Shown here in pieces: positions 7,651 through 16,058 of a DNA stretch of 64,000 bases. Made by a program: the position numbers and the translations under genes. The notes below the pieces were generated by a model. That model was not told the DNA's origin. It ran no database searches and saw nothing but the letters and a program-made list of their open reading frames with translations. The stretch's first letter is position 1. Each line of letters starts with the position of its first letter. Origin of the DNA: Novosphingobium ginsenosidimutans (GTDB lineage: Bacteria; Pseudomonadota; Alphaproteobacteria; Sphingomonadales; Sphingomonadaceae); the NCBI RefSeq assembly GCF_007954425.1, contig NZ_CP042345.1, forward strand, positions 1,674,001 to 1,738,000. The letters run 5' to 3'.

Positions 7651-9069
7651 TTAGCCCGGCAGCTCCCCGTTGATGTATTTCATCAGCGTGGTCTGGAAAT
7701 GACGCACGCGGCTGTCCTGATAGTGGCCCAGCTCCATCACACCATTGGCCGAGGCCTTCATCCCGGTCTGGACATGCGGCAGGTTGGCCAGGTCCTGATC
7801 GAACACCCCGGCCAGCGCCTCGCCCATCTTGTCCTTGGCCCAGGCGAAGGGCTGGTCCTCGGGGATCACGGTCTTCTCGACCGCGCGCGGACGCTCCTGG
7901 CCTTTTGGCGTCGGGAACAGCAGGCGGATTTCCATCGTGCACCAGTCGGGCGTGTCGCCCGGCAGCCAGCGATAGACCAGGGTCGGCAGATAGCCGATCC
8001 ACGGCGAGAAATTGGGGAAGATGTTGTAGGTGAAATTGTCGAGGATCTCAGCGTCGGACTTGTCCGAATAGTCATAGCCGTACTGCGCCTGGAAGCCCTG
8101 GCGGCTTGCTTCGGCAAGAAGCTTGCGGGCCTGGAGCGGGTCGTTCTCGTCGATCGGGTTATCCCCTGTGCTTGCGCTAAAGCGGCGGTTGGTGCTGGCA
8201 TCGCTGCCGCCCGAAAACTCGCCCATCTTGTCGAGGATAAACTGCTGGCTCTTGCCGCTCATATGCGGGCTGAGCACGCCCGAAGGCGTGATCGCACGGT
8301 TGAAGTTGTCGCCGATCAGGTCGTAGCGAGTATTGGCATCGCCCAGGAAGGGGAGCAGCTGGGGGTGCGTGGTGATGGAATGCCAGGCCTCCATGAAGGC
8401 CTCCGCCGTGGCCTTCCAGTTGGCCGGTACCTTCCGCGCCACCCACATGCCGGTGTAGCGGTTCTCGAAATCATAGGCGTCGTAATGGTCGGCCGCCGGG
8501 CCCAGCCATTCCTTGAAATCGGGGATCGAACTGTTCTCCGTGATCATCACGAAGCCCTGCCAGACATTTACCCGCACTTCGGGCAGGCCCATCTCCTTGC
8601 CTTCCAGGTGCTTGAAGTCCCAGGCGCAGGGAATTTCCTTCAAGCTACCGTCGTTATTCCAGGTAAAGCCGTGGAAGGGGCAGCGCAGCTGGGTAGCGCG
8701 GCCCGACTTGGTCATCAGCTTGCGACCACGGTGCAAGCAGACGTTGTAGAAGCCGCGGACGCTGCCATCCTGCTGGCGGACCAGCAGGAATGACTTTTCG
8801 TTGATCTCGAACACCACGGTATCGCCCGGATCGGGCATTTCATCCGTGCGCGCGGCGAACAGCCAGACGTTGGGCCACATCCGCTCACGCTCTGCCCGCG
8901 CAAAGTCCTCGCTGATATAGGGCTCGATCGAAATCGGATCGTCCGGCATGTCGATGTTCGATTCTTCGAACAGGTAATCCGGCACCCGCCGAGTATCGCC
9001 CTCAAGCATCTCGGTATAGGTCATTCCAGGACAACGATCTTCACGCTCGATCTTGGTCACTTCGTTCAT
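7651..9069 (-). CDS. Rieske non-heme iron oxygenase, alpha subunit
   Basis: This 472-residue oxygenase has Rieske cluster ligands Cys111/His113 (CLHRG) and Cys130/His133 (CPFHG), and mononuclear iron ligands His230 and His235 in EAWHSITTHP. The residue three before the first iron His, the bridging Asp of naphthalene dioxygenase, appears to be Glu227. The start at 9069 is chosen for GAGG upstream; an ATG at 9093 adds eight residues without a better ribosome site. It probably hydroxylates or demethylates an intermediate, using an external ferredoxin and reductase not found in this window. No beta subunit is present, so it is likely an alpha3 type. It is divergent from the VOC gene at 9174. Confidence 0.93.
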   Translation of the reverse strand: MNEVTKIEREDRCPGMTYTEMLEGDTRRVPDYLFEESNIDMPDDPISIEPYISEDFARAERERMWPNVWLFAARTDEMPDPGDTVVFEINEKSFLLVRQQDGSVRGFYNVCLHRGRKLMTKSGRATQLRCPFHGFTWNNDGSLKEIPCAWDFKHLEGKEMGLPEVRVNVWQGFVMITENSSIPDFKEWLGPAADHYDAYDFENRYTGMWVARKVPANWKATAEAFMEAWHSITTHPQLLPFLGDANTRYDLIGDNFNRAITPSGVLSPHMSGKSQQFILDKMGEFSGGSDASTNRRFSASTGDNPIDENDPLQARKLLAEASRQGFQAQYGYDYSDKSDAEILDNFTYNIFPNFSPWIGYLPTLVYRWLPGDTPDWCTMEIRLLFPTPKGQERPRAVEKTVIPEDQPFAWAKDKMGEALAGVFDQDLANLPHVQTGMKASANGVMELGHYQDSRVRHFQTTLMKYINGELPG

Positions 9070-9173
9070 CGGACACCCAACCTCACTGTCCATTTGCGCA
9101 GTATTCTAGGGCTCCAAACTGCCACAGATTGCCGCCATCGCATCCTAGCGTAACTGTGAGGAGGAACCCGATT

Positions 9174-9707
9174 ATGGCCGTCAAGGGACTCGCCCGGCTT
9201 GGCCCCGTCATGCAGCTGGCCTGGCTGCCCGAAGACTTTGACGCAGCGCTGGACCACTGGACGAAGACCATGGGCGTCGGTCCGTTCTTCATCATGGAGA
9301 ACATCGCGCTGGCCGATATGCGCTATATGGGTGAGCCGACCAATGCGGTGTTTACCCTCGCGCTGTCCTATTGGGGCGATGTCCAGATCGAGCTGATCCG
9401 GCCCGAGAATGACGCACCGTCGATCTACAACGGACCCTATGCGGTGCGCGACCGGATGCACCACGTTTGCTTGCTGGTTGATGATATCGCCGATGGCTAT
9501 GCCGCCTGTGCCGAACATGGGGCAAAGATCCTGGTCGAAGGCAAGGTTGGTGACAGCGGCGGGGTGATCTATGCCGATCCGGGCAACGGGCCCGGCTCGG
9601 TGGTCGAAATCCTGCAGCCGCAGCCAGGCACGGCCGACCTGTTCAACATGATGAAGCAGGCCGCCGCCGCCTGGGACGGCAGCGACCCGATTCGCAAATT
9701 GGGCTGA
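9174..9707 (+). CDS. VOC (glyoxalase/bleomycin-resistance fold) protein
   Basis: This 177-residue protein has the paired beta-alpha-beta-beta-beta units of the vicinal oxygen chelate fold. The MQLAWLPEDFDAALDHW opening and the MHHVCLLVDDI strand with a His, plus a later Glu in VVEILQP, are plausible metal ligands. The family includes dioxygenases, epimerases and lyases; methylmalonyl-CoA-epimerase-like and glyoxalase-4-like members look most similar, but no activity can be assigned. AGGAGG precedes the ATG at 9174. The C-terminal WDGSDPIR is repeated at the end of the VOC protein at 34144-34671, marking the two as paralogues. Confidence 0.82.
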   Translation: MAVKGLARLGPVMQLAWLPEDFDAALDHWTKTMGVGPFFIMENIALADMRYMGEPTNAVFTLALSYWGDVQIELIRPENDAPSIYNGPYAVRDRMHHVCLLVDDIADGYAACAEHGAKILVEGKVGDSGGVIYADPGNGPGSVVEILQPQPGTADLFNMMKQAAAAWDGSDPIRKLG

Positions 9708-9723
9708 GGCCAGGCCCCCGGCT

Positions 9724-10548
9724 TCAGTCGCTGGCGCCGAGGTAGCCGAGCTGGCCGGCCTTGAAGATCGTCTGGGCGCGGTTGACCGAGTCCAGCTTTT
9801 CGCCCGCGCGGTGGATGTGATAGCGGATCGTGGCATGGCTCCGGCCCAGGATCATGCTGATTTCCTTGTCGGTCTTGCCGATAGCCGCCCAGCGCAGGCA
9901 TTCAACCTCGCGCTTTGACAGGACGCAGTCCGACCGGATCCGCCGCTTGGTGCGATGCGCCTGGACATAGCCCGCGACAAAGCGCCGGGTCAGCTGGGCC
10001 AGCAAATTGCCGTGCTCCGCAAATTCGGCCGACAAGTCTTCCTTCTCGCGGTCCATGGAGATGAAGCTGTTGGCCGAAATCTGACCAAACGGCAGGTGGA
10101 CCGGCACCACGATCGCCGCCTTGCACAGGGCACGGCGCTCAAAATCGACAATGTCCATGTCATCGAGGTAGGAGTTGCGCCAATAGCCGTGAAAGCCGTG
10201 GCGGTTGGCCCAGAACGGCTCGCTTTCATAACGGCAGGCGCGGGGTAGGGGGGAATGCAGCGCCAGGCGGTGGTCCTCCCACCAGCGCGCACCTTCATCG
10301 AGCCAGCGGAAGATGTCGGCGTTGAGGATCGTGCCTTCGGCATCGACCATCGGTTCCTTCGATGAAATGTCGTCGCACATCGCCACCTGCAGGCCACGCT
10401 CCTGCGCGATCCGGGCCATGGCCACGGCGGCATCGTGAATGTCTTCAAGGCAACGGATCGTCACCAGTTCGAGCAACTGGGACGCATTCTCCCGCCCGAG
10501 CGGCGTACGCAGTTCGACGACATTGCCGGAAACGGCTTCCTCGCTCAC
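9724..10548 (-). CDS. LuxR-type transcriptional regulator, no LuxI partner seen
   Basis: This 274-residue regulator has a C-terminal LuxR/FixJ helix-turn-helix at about residues 210-265 (LSKREVECLRW, then SHATIRYHIHRAGEKL). The N-terminal 190 residues look like a ligand-binding domain of the autoinducer-binding type (a tryptophan-rich stretch around FWANRHGFHGYW, then PFGQISANSFIS) but diverge from the classical residues. No luxI-like synthase is in the window. It stands 115 bases downstream of the seven-gene operon ending at 10664, on the same strand. It is the only obvious regulator in the catabolic island and could sense a pathway intermediate. Its upstream gap carries TGTTTTTGG (10569-10577), a weak match to the CATTTTTG box. 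Confidence 0.88.
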   Translation of the reverse strand: MSEEAVSGNVVELRTPLGRENASQLLELVTIRCLEDIHDAAVAMARIAQERGLQVAMCDDISSKEPMVDAEGTILNADIFRWLDEGARWWEDHRLALHSPLPRACRYESEPFWANRHGFHGYWRNSYLDDMDIVDFERRALCKAAIVVPVHLPFGQISANSFISMDREKEDLSAEFAEHGNLLAQLTRRFVAGYVQAHRTKRRIRSDCVLSKREVECLRWAAIGKTDKEISMILGRSHATIRYHIHRAGEKLDSVNRAQTIFKAGQLGYLGASD

Positions 10549-10663
10549 AGTTCCTCTCCCGTCGCCCGTGTTTTTGGTGGGCGATCTTGCGAATCGGAAG
10601 CTAGCAAGAAACCAGGCGTGACGCTACGGAATTGGTAACATTGTTGCGACAAGACGGTGCCGG

Positions 10664-11872
10664 TCAGAGACCGAGTACGGACTTGGCAATAATGTTCTTT
10701 TGCGTTTCGTCCGAACCGCCAAAAATCGTCGCCGCGCGGTTGTTGAGATAGCGCGCCATTGCGATCTGCGCCCGCTCGCTGCCGACCGGCTCGGGCCCTT
10801 CGTTGCCATAGAGCGGCCGCTCCGGCGGCAATTGCAGGCCATCGTAGCCAAGCAGGTCCAGTCGCAGTGTATCGAGCGTCTGGCCGATGTTGGAACCCAG
10901 CAGCTTGCATAGCGAAGTCTGCGGCCCCGGCTGGCGGCCCTTGGCCAGTTCGGCCAGGATGCGCAGCTCGGTCACTTCCAGCGCTTCGGCATCAAGCCGG
11001 GCGCGGGCCAGCCGGTCGCGGAAGCGCGGATCCTTGGCCATGGCGCCGTTGACGCCCGAAGGCTGGGTCCGCGCCAGTTCTTCCAGCTCGGCAATGCCCT
11101 GCAGCAGGCGCGGGGCAAAGCACGATCCGCCCCGTTCGTTTTCCAGCAGGAACTTGGCGATGGTCCAGCCCTGGCCTTCCTCGCCGATCCGGTTTTCGAC
11201 GCCGGTGCGGGCATCGGTGAAGAACACCTGATTGACCTCGTGATCGCCCGACATCGAAACGATCGGCGAAACCTCAACCCCCGGCTGGTCCATCGGCACC
11301 AACAGGAAAGTGATCCCGGCCTGCTTTTTCACCTCGGGATTGGTCCGGGTCAGGGCAAAGATCCAGTCGGCATGGTGCGCGTGGGTGGTCCAGATCTTGG
11401 AGCCGTTGATCACGTACTCGTCGCCCTCAAGCCGTGCCGCGGTTTTCAGCGAGGCGAGGTCGGATCCGCTGCCGGGTTCGGAATAGCCCTGGCACCAATA
11501 GACCTCACCGGCGAGGATGCCGGGCAGGAACCGGTCCTTCTGCTCCTGCGTGCCGAAGTGGCAGATCACCGGGCCGACCAGCCGCAGTCCCAGGATCGAG
11601 AGCGCTGGCGCGCCGGCCAGCGCGCATTCCTTTTCGAAAATGAAGCGCTGGGTCGGGGTCCAGCCGGTGCCGCCGTCTTCCTTGGGCCAGTGCGGCGCGA
11701 CCCAGCCCTTGCGGTAAAGGATCTTGTGCCATTCAAGGCCAATGTCCGGCTCGACGAAGACGCCGGGCGTGCGCCGCGCGCCGACCTTGAGGTGCTCGGG
11801 CAGGCTTTCGGCGAGGAAGGCACGTACCTCTTCGCGGAAGGCCAGATCCTCAGGTGAGAAGTCCATGTCCAT
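10664..11872 (-). CDS. Acyl-CoA dehydrogenase (402 residues)
   Basis: This flavoprotein introduces a 2,3-double bond into an acyl-CoA. It has the ACAD domains in order: an N-terminal helical domain, the middle beta domain with WCQGYSEPGSGSDLAS (FAD contacts) and INGSKIWTTHAHHADW, and a C-terminal helical domain ending GGSDETQKNIIAKSVLGL. It is the last gene of the operon that starts with the P450 at 17290, 12 bases after the ThuA-like gene. A second, shorter ACAD (14970-16058) lies in the same operon. Steroid-side-chain ACADs often work as two different subunits in an alpha2beta2 complex, so the two may form a heteromer. That pairing is inference. Confidence 0.93.
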   Translation of the reverse strand: MDMDFSPEDLAFREEVRAFLAESLPEHLKVGARRTPGVFVEPDIGLEWHKILYRKGWVAPHWPKEDGGTGWTPTQRFIFEKECALAGAPALSILGLRLVGPVICHFGTQEQKDRFLPGILAGEVYWCQGYSEPGSGSDLASLKTAARLEGDEYVINGSKIWTTHAHHADWIFALTRTNPEVKKQAGITFLLVPMDQPGVEVSPIVSMSGDHEVNQVFFTDARTGVENRIGEEGQGWTIAKFLLENERGGSCFAPRLLQGIAELEELARTQPSGVNGAMAKDPRFRDRLARARLDAEALEVTELRILAELAKGRQPGPQTSLCKLLGSNIGQTLDTLRLDLLGYDGLQLPPERPLYGNEGPEPVGSERAQIAMARYLNNRAATIFGGSDETQKNIIAKSVLGL

Positions 11873-11884
11873 CGCGGCAATCCC

Positions 11885-12640
11885 TCAGGCTTCGGCCCGC
11901 ATTGCCCAGGCGATGCCCCGGCGCAGCAAGTCGTAATAGACGTCATAGTTCCACGCGCACTTTTCCGGGTGCGGATAGAAGTCGGCCATGCCTGGCAGGT
12001 CATAATGACCGCGGCAATGACCCAAAGTGTTGTAGACGATCCGCCCCTGGCCGATGTCGCGGGTGTAGAGGATCGGCACGACCGTATCGGCCCACTGGCC
12101 ATCGATGAAGCCGGTCGCCTCGCCTTCGAAGCGGGTCTGCATCAGCACGTCGATCTCGGCCGTGGTGTGGGAGAGATAGAGCTCGTCAACCACGTCGAAA
12201 TCGGCAATCCCGCGGCTCAGCTCGTGATCGTGGTTGCACACCTCGACCCTGAACGGGCCGATTGGCGGGTGCGCCTTGAACTGGGTGCCCAGCATGTCCA
12301 TCACGTCGGGCCGGTCATTCGGCGCATCGACCAGGCCGCTTTCGGTGAAGACCAGGATCGAATTGGTGCCGTGCAGCGCCAGCCATTTCCCGCCCTGTTC
12401 CAGCCAGGCGCGGATCGCGGCGGCTTCTTCAGGGCTGGGCATCAGATCACAGGTGTAAGTTACCAGGAACTGGCAGGCCTTGAGCCGCTCGATATCGCCA
12501 TAATTGCAGGCCACGGTGGTGCGGATCTGCGGGTGTTCAGCCAGCAGTTTGAGCACTTCGAGCCGGGCATGGTCGATATCGTGATACTTGCCGGCGGCCA
12601 CGAAATGCGCGTCGATCCGGGCGGGGGGTGTCTGGCTCAT
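11885..12640 (-). CDS. ThuA-like domain protein
   Basis: This 251-residue protein belongs to the ThuA family (trehalose-utilisation domain, a class I glutamine-amidotransferase-like fold). Characteristic segments are VTYTCDLMPS, the LEQGGKWLALHGTN nucleophile-elbow region and RIVYNTLGHCRGHYD near the C terminus. The family's biochemical activity is poorly known; here no sugar gene is nearby, so a role in the local pathway is more likely than trehalose use. The start is set at 12640, four bases after the preceding SDR stop, rather than at an in-frame ATG at 12718 inside that SDR. A second ThuA-like gene is at 17367-18134. Confidence 0.85.
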   Translation of the reverse strand: MSQTPPARIDAHFVAAGKYHDIDHARLEVLKLLAEHPQIRTTVACNYGDIERLKACQFLVTYTCDLMPSPEEAAAIRAWLEQGGKWLALHGTNSILVFTESGLVDAPNDRPDVMDMLGTQFKAHPPIGPFRVEVCNHDHELSRGIADFDVVDELYLSHTTAEIDVLMQTRFEGEATGFIDGQWADTVVPILYTRDIGQGRIVYNTLGHCRGHYDLPGMADFYPHPEKCAWNYDVYYDLLRRGIAWAMRAEA

Positions 12641-12644
12641 ATTT

Positions 12645-13415
12645 TCAGGACCTGATTGAACCGCCGCCGTCGACCGTAAAGTCGCAGCCGGTGGTGAAGC
12701 TGGCATCGTCGCTGGCAAGGAAGACGACCGCCTTGGCCACTTCCTCGGGCTCCCCGATCCGGTTCATCGGATGCGTCGCGGCGAAATTCGTTTCGATGTT
12801 CTCGGGCGTGTCGGCGCCGGAGAACTTGTAACGATTGTACATTGGCGTGCGGATCGCGCCGGGGTGGACCATGTTAGCCCGGATCGGCAACCCGCGCTCG
12901 GCACAGTCGAGCGCGATCGAGCGGGTCAGACCAATGAGGCCGGCCTTTGAGGCGCTGTAGGCCGCGACGAAAGCGGCGGCGCGGATCGCGATCATTGAAC
13001 CGATGTTGACGATGGCGCAGGGCTCGGCCGACTTTTCCATCGCCGGGATCGCAGCCCGGCAGCCATAGTAGGGGCCGTTGAGGTTGATATCGATCGTCCG
13101 CTGCCAGACGTCGAGCGAGCCGTCCGGCACGTTGCCGGGTTCGGAAATCCCGGCGATGTTGCACAGCACGGTCAGTTTGCCGAACCGCTCGACCGTGGCA
13201 TCGACCGCGCGTTGCCAAGCATCGAGATCGCGCACATCAAGCTCGATCGCCTCGGCCCGGTCACCCAGTTCGGCGGCGAGCGCGCGGGCCTTGTCGATCT
13301 GCACGTCGGCCAGCATTACGCTGCCACCTTCGGCCACGATCATCCGCCCGACTGTAGCCCCGATTCCCTCGGCACCGCCGGAAACCAGCGCAACCTTGCC
13401 GTCCATCTTCCCCAT
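12645..13415 (-). CDS. Short-chain dehydrogenase/reductase (classical SDR)
   Basis: This 256-residue protein has SGGAEGIG as cofactor loop, Asp in LADVQ favouring NAD, a NNAG motif replaced by CNIAG, a serine in IGSMIA and YSASK. The C-terminal GGGSIRS ends just before the ThuA-like gene. It is the fifth gene in the P450-to-ACAD operon, 11 bases after the thiolase-like gene. In a side-chain beta-oxidation scheme it would be the 3-hydroxyacyl-CoA dehydrogenase or an alcohol dehydrogenase acting on the P450 product; the sequence does not decide between them. Confidence 0.92.
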   Translation of the reverse strand: MGKMDGKVALVSGGAEGIGATVGRMIVAEGGSVMLADVQIDKARALAAELGDRAEAIELDVRDLDAWQRAVDATVERFGKLTVLCNIAGISEPGNVPDGSLDVWQRTIDINLNGPYYGCRAAIPAMEKSAEPCAIVNIGSMIAIRAAAFVAAYSASKAGLIGLTRSIALDCAERGLPIRANMVHPGAIRTPMYNRYKFSGADTPENIETNFAATHPMNRIGEPEEVAKAVVFLASDDASFTTGCDFTVDGGGSIRS

Positions 13416-13426
13416 CCGACGGCTCC

Positions 13427-14572
13427 CTATCGCTGCAGAATTGCCACGGCCGCCAGGCCCGGCGCACCGTAAACGTGGCTATAGCCCACCTTGGGCTGGG
13501 TCGGCACCTGCCGTGCCCCGCCTCTGCCGCGCAGTTGCTGCACGTTCTCATAGATCTGGCGCAGGCCCGAGGCGCCGATCGGTTCGCCGCAGGCCAGGCA
13601 GCCGCCATCGGTGTTGACCGGCAGCTTGCCGGTGATCTCGGTCCGGCCTTCGGCCAGCCACTGTTCCTGGTCGCCGTCCTTGCAGAAGCCGTTTTCCGCC
13701 ATGTGCATGATCTCTGCCCCGCTTTCGGTATCCTGAAGCTGGGCCACGTCGACATCCTCAGGCCCGATCCCTGCACCTTCGAAGGCGGCCTTGGAAGCGA
13801 GCACGGTCGGCTTGCCGCCTTCCTCGATACTGATAGCCGGCTGGAACACTTCGAACGAGTTGGGTGGGCGGGTCCGCACCGCGATATTGGCGATCTTGAC
13901 CCCATCGGCACCCAGTTCGCGCATCTTCTTTTCGCTCGCCAGGATCAGCGCCACCCCGCCTTCGGCCGGCGAGCAGAACATGTACTTGGTCAGCGGATCG
14001 TTGATCATCGGCGCGTTCAGGATCGTATCGAGATCGACCTCGCTGCGGCGCCAGGCATGGTCGGTCTTGGCGCCGTTGCGGAAGGCCTTCTCGGCGACCA
14101 GACCGAGAGTCCGGCGGCTGATCCCGTGGAGTTGCATATAGCGCTGGATCTTCAGCGCGAAGAACTGGGTGGTCAGCATCATCCCGGTCTGGCCGTACCA
14201 TTCGGGCAGACCATAGGATTTGGGGTCGGCGTTGAAGGCGCCGCGATCATGCTTGTCGAACCCGGTGGCGAGCGCCAGGTCATAGGCGCCTGAGGCCACG
14301 GCATATTGCGCCGAAGCGAGCGAGCTGCCGCCCGTCGCGCAGCCATTGGCGACATTGATGAACGGCACACCGGTCAGCCCCAGTTCGTTGACCATGATAT
14401 CGGCAGAGCCCGATGCGGCCGAGCCGCCATAGGCGCACTGGATGTCGCTCCATTCCAGGCCCGCATCGTCAAGTGCCTGGCGCACGGCGTAAACGCCCTG
14501 ATCACGCCCGCTGCGGTGGTCGGTGCGGCCAAACGGGTGGATCCCCGCGCCGATGATATAGACGTCGCTCAT
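13427..14572 (-). CDS. Thiolase-like protein of the SCP-x/Ltp2 aldolase type
   Basis: This 381-residue thiolase-fold protein has VANGCATGGSS with Cys78 at the usual nucleophile position. The C-terminal motif reads CLACGEPIGASG, so the catalytic His of the normal GHP segment is replaced by Glu. This altered pattern is found in SCP-x-like lipid-transfer thiolases, some of which (Ltp2 with a DUF35 partner) are retro-aldolases that release a short acyl-CoA from steroid side chains. It overlaps the DUF35 gene by four bases, the classic partnership. It is therefore more likely a retro-aldolase or side-chain-shortening enzyme than an ordinary beta-ketothiolase. The aldolase assignment is inference. 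Confidence 0.88.
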   Translation of the reverse strand: MSDVYIIGAGIHPFGRTDHRSGRDQGVYAVRQALDDAGLEWSDIQCAYGGSAASGSADIMVNELGLTGVPFINVANGCATGGSSLASAQYAVASGAYDLALATGFDKHDRGAFNADPKSYGLPEWYGQTGMMLTTQFFALKIQRYMQLHGISRRTLGLVAEKAFRNGAKTDHAWRRSEVDLDTILNAPMINDPLTKYMFCSPAEGGVALILASEKKMRELGADGVKIANIAVRTRPPNSFEVFQPAISIEEGGKPTVLASKAAFEGAGIGPEDVDVAQLQDTESGAEIMHMAENGFCKDGDQEQWLAEGRTEITGKLPVNTDGGCLACGEPIGASGLRQIYENVQQLRGRGGARQVPTQPKVGYSHVYGAPGLAAVAILQR

Positions 14573-14973
14573 GCTGCGCGCTCCGGACGGAAAGCAAAGG
14601 TGGTGTGTTGGCTGTTGAACGGCACGATGGTCAGCTCCATCGGCATGCCAAGCTTGAGATCCTCCAGCTTGGCATCGACGATCAGGCTTTCGACGATCAC
14701 TTCCCCCGGAATCTCGATATAGCCGAGCAGGTAGGGGACGAAATCGTGCTGGCTTTCGCCCGGCCCCTCATAGGGGGACTTGGGGCGGAAATCCTGGCGG
14801 GTGAAGGACCACAGCGTGCCCTTGCGCGAGAGCGGATAGGGCTCGACGCCGGCGGCTGCATCGCCGGCCGGCATCGGGAAGACGATCTTGCCCGAATCCA
14901 GCTTGCCGCCGATCAGGCGCGGTTCGGCCTCGTTGGTCCAGAGGTCTTCGGCAATCGGGGTCAGAACGCTCAT
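14569..14973 (-). CDS. DUF35 OB-fold protein without zinc-ribbon cysteines
   Basis: This 134-residue protein matches the DUF35/ChsH2-type acyl-CoA-associated family: an N-terminal short rubredoxin-like part (LIGGKLDSGKIVFPMP) followed by an OB-fold ending TIVPFNSQHTTFAFRPE. In most relatives the first part holds four zinc-binding cysteines; this protein contains no cysteine at all. It overlaps the thiolase-like gene and the ACAD gene by four bases each. Relatives form a complex with the thiolase-fold aldolase and are needed for its activity. Here it presumably does the same without zinc. Confidence 0.85.
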   Translation of the reverse strand: MSVLTPIAEDLWTNEAEPRLIGGKLDSGKIVFPMPAGDAAAGVEPYPLSRKGTLWSFTRQDFRPKSPYEGPGESQHDFVPYLLGYIEIPGEVIVESLIVDAKLEDLKLGMPMELTIVPFNSQHTTFAFRPERAA

Positions 14974-16058
14974 GCCGCCTCCGCATATTCGGCCAGGGTG
15001 GCGTCGCTGCTGCCGAACAGGCTGGCCAGCATCAGAACCCGCTTCATCGCGTGGCCGATCGAAAGTTCCTCGGTAATGCCCATGCCGCCGTGCAGCTGGA
15101 CCGCCTCACGTGCGATGTGATCGGCCACTTCGCCGATATAGGCCTTGGCCCCCAGCGCGGTGCGGCGCCAGACTTGCCCCCCAGCCGGATCGGCCATGGC
15201 CGCGCGCAGCAGGGTGGAGCGGGCCTGTTCCAGCTTGGCATAGCAATCGACCATGCGGTGCTGGATCACCTGGAAGGTGCCGATCGGCACGCCGAACTGC
15301 TCGCGCTGCTTCACATAGGCCAGGGTATCGTCAAAGAGCCGCTGCGACAGACCGACCATTTCCGCGGCGGCGAGCAGGCGGACCTCGGCCACAGCGCTAT
15401 CCAGCGCGGCGGCATCGAGCGCCAGTCGGCTCTCGGCGGTGCATTGCACGTCCAGCAGCTGCAGCTCGCTCGCCACGCTGCCATCGACGATCCGGTAATC
15501 GCGCCGGTTGATCCCGGCGGCAGCCGTATCGACCAGGAACAGCGCGGTCGCGCCATCGAGATCGGCCGAGATGATCAGCTTGTCGGCCAGACCGCCGCCC
15601 AGCACAAAGGTCTTCTCGCCAGTGAGGACATAGCCCGAGCCGCTGGTCTTGGCCTTGGTCTGGCGGGGCCGCACGCTGTAGCGCGCCTGCCGCTCGGCCA
15701 GCGCTGCGGCGACGACGATTTCGCCCGCCATCACACTGGCAAGGACGTCATTCTCACCGGCAAGTGCCAGAAGCCGGGCCGGTAGCACGCCGTTCTCAAG
15801 CCAGGGATCGGGCGCTATCGCGCGGCCCAGAGCCTCGCCGATCACGGCGAGGTCAATCGACTGGCCGCCAAGCCCGCCTTGTTCCTCGCTAACAGCCAGA
15901 GCCAGCGAGCCCATTTCGGCCAAGGCCGCCCAGCGCCGCTTGTCATATCCACCCGGCGCCAGGCGGATTGCGCGGCGGGCGGGGGAATCGAGGTCCCCCG
16001 CAAACCGTTCGATCGAGCTGCGGAACAGCTCCTGTTCTTCAGTCAGGTCAAAATTCAT
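14970..16058 (-). CDS. Acyl-CoA dehydrogenase, short form (362 residues)
   Basis: This ACAD-family flavoprotein begins MNFDLTEEQELFRSSIERF and has a loosened middle domain (GYVLTGEKTFVLGGG) and a C-terminal VQLHGGMGITEEL segment typical of the family. It is shorter and more divergent than the ACAD at 10664-11872 in the same operon. Divergent short ACADs of this kind are common as the second subunit in heterotetrameric steroid-side-chain dehydrogenases. It overlaps the P450 gene upstream by four bases and DUF35 downstream by four. Confidence 0.9.
   Translation of the reverse strand: MNFDLTEEQELFRSSIERFAGDLDSPARRAIRLAPGGYDKRRWAALAEMGSLALAVSEEQGGLGGQSIDLAVIGEALGRAIAPDPWLENGVLPARLLALAGENDVLASVMAGEIVVAAALAERQARYSVRPRQTKAKTSGSGYVLTGEKTFVLGGGLADKLIISADLDGATALFLVDTAAAGINRRDYRIVDGSVASELQLLDVQCTAESRLALDAAALDSAVAEVRLLAAAEMVGLSQRLFDDTLAYVKQREQFGVPIGTFQVIQHRMVDCYAKLEQARSTLLRAAMADPAGGQVWRRTALGAKAYIGEVADHIAREAVQLHGGMGITEELSIGHAMKRVLMLASLFGSSDATLAEYAEAA

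Noticed and set aside
7036..8793. 585-codon open frame on the plus strand
   Set aside because: It lies antisense to the well-supported NmrA-like and Rieske genes; GC-rich codon usage leaves such long open shadows, and the product has no recognisable fold.
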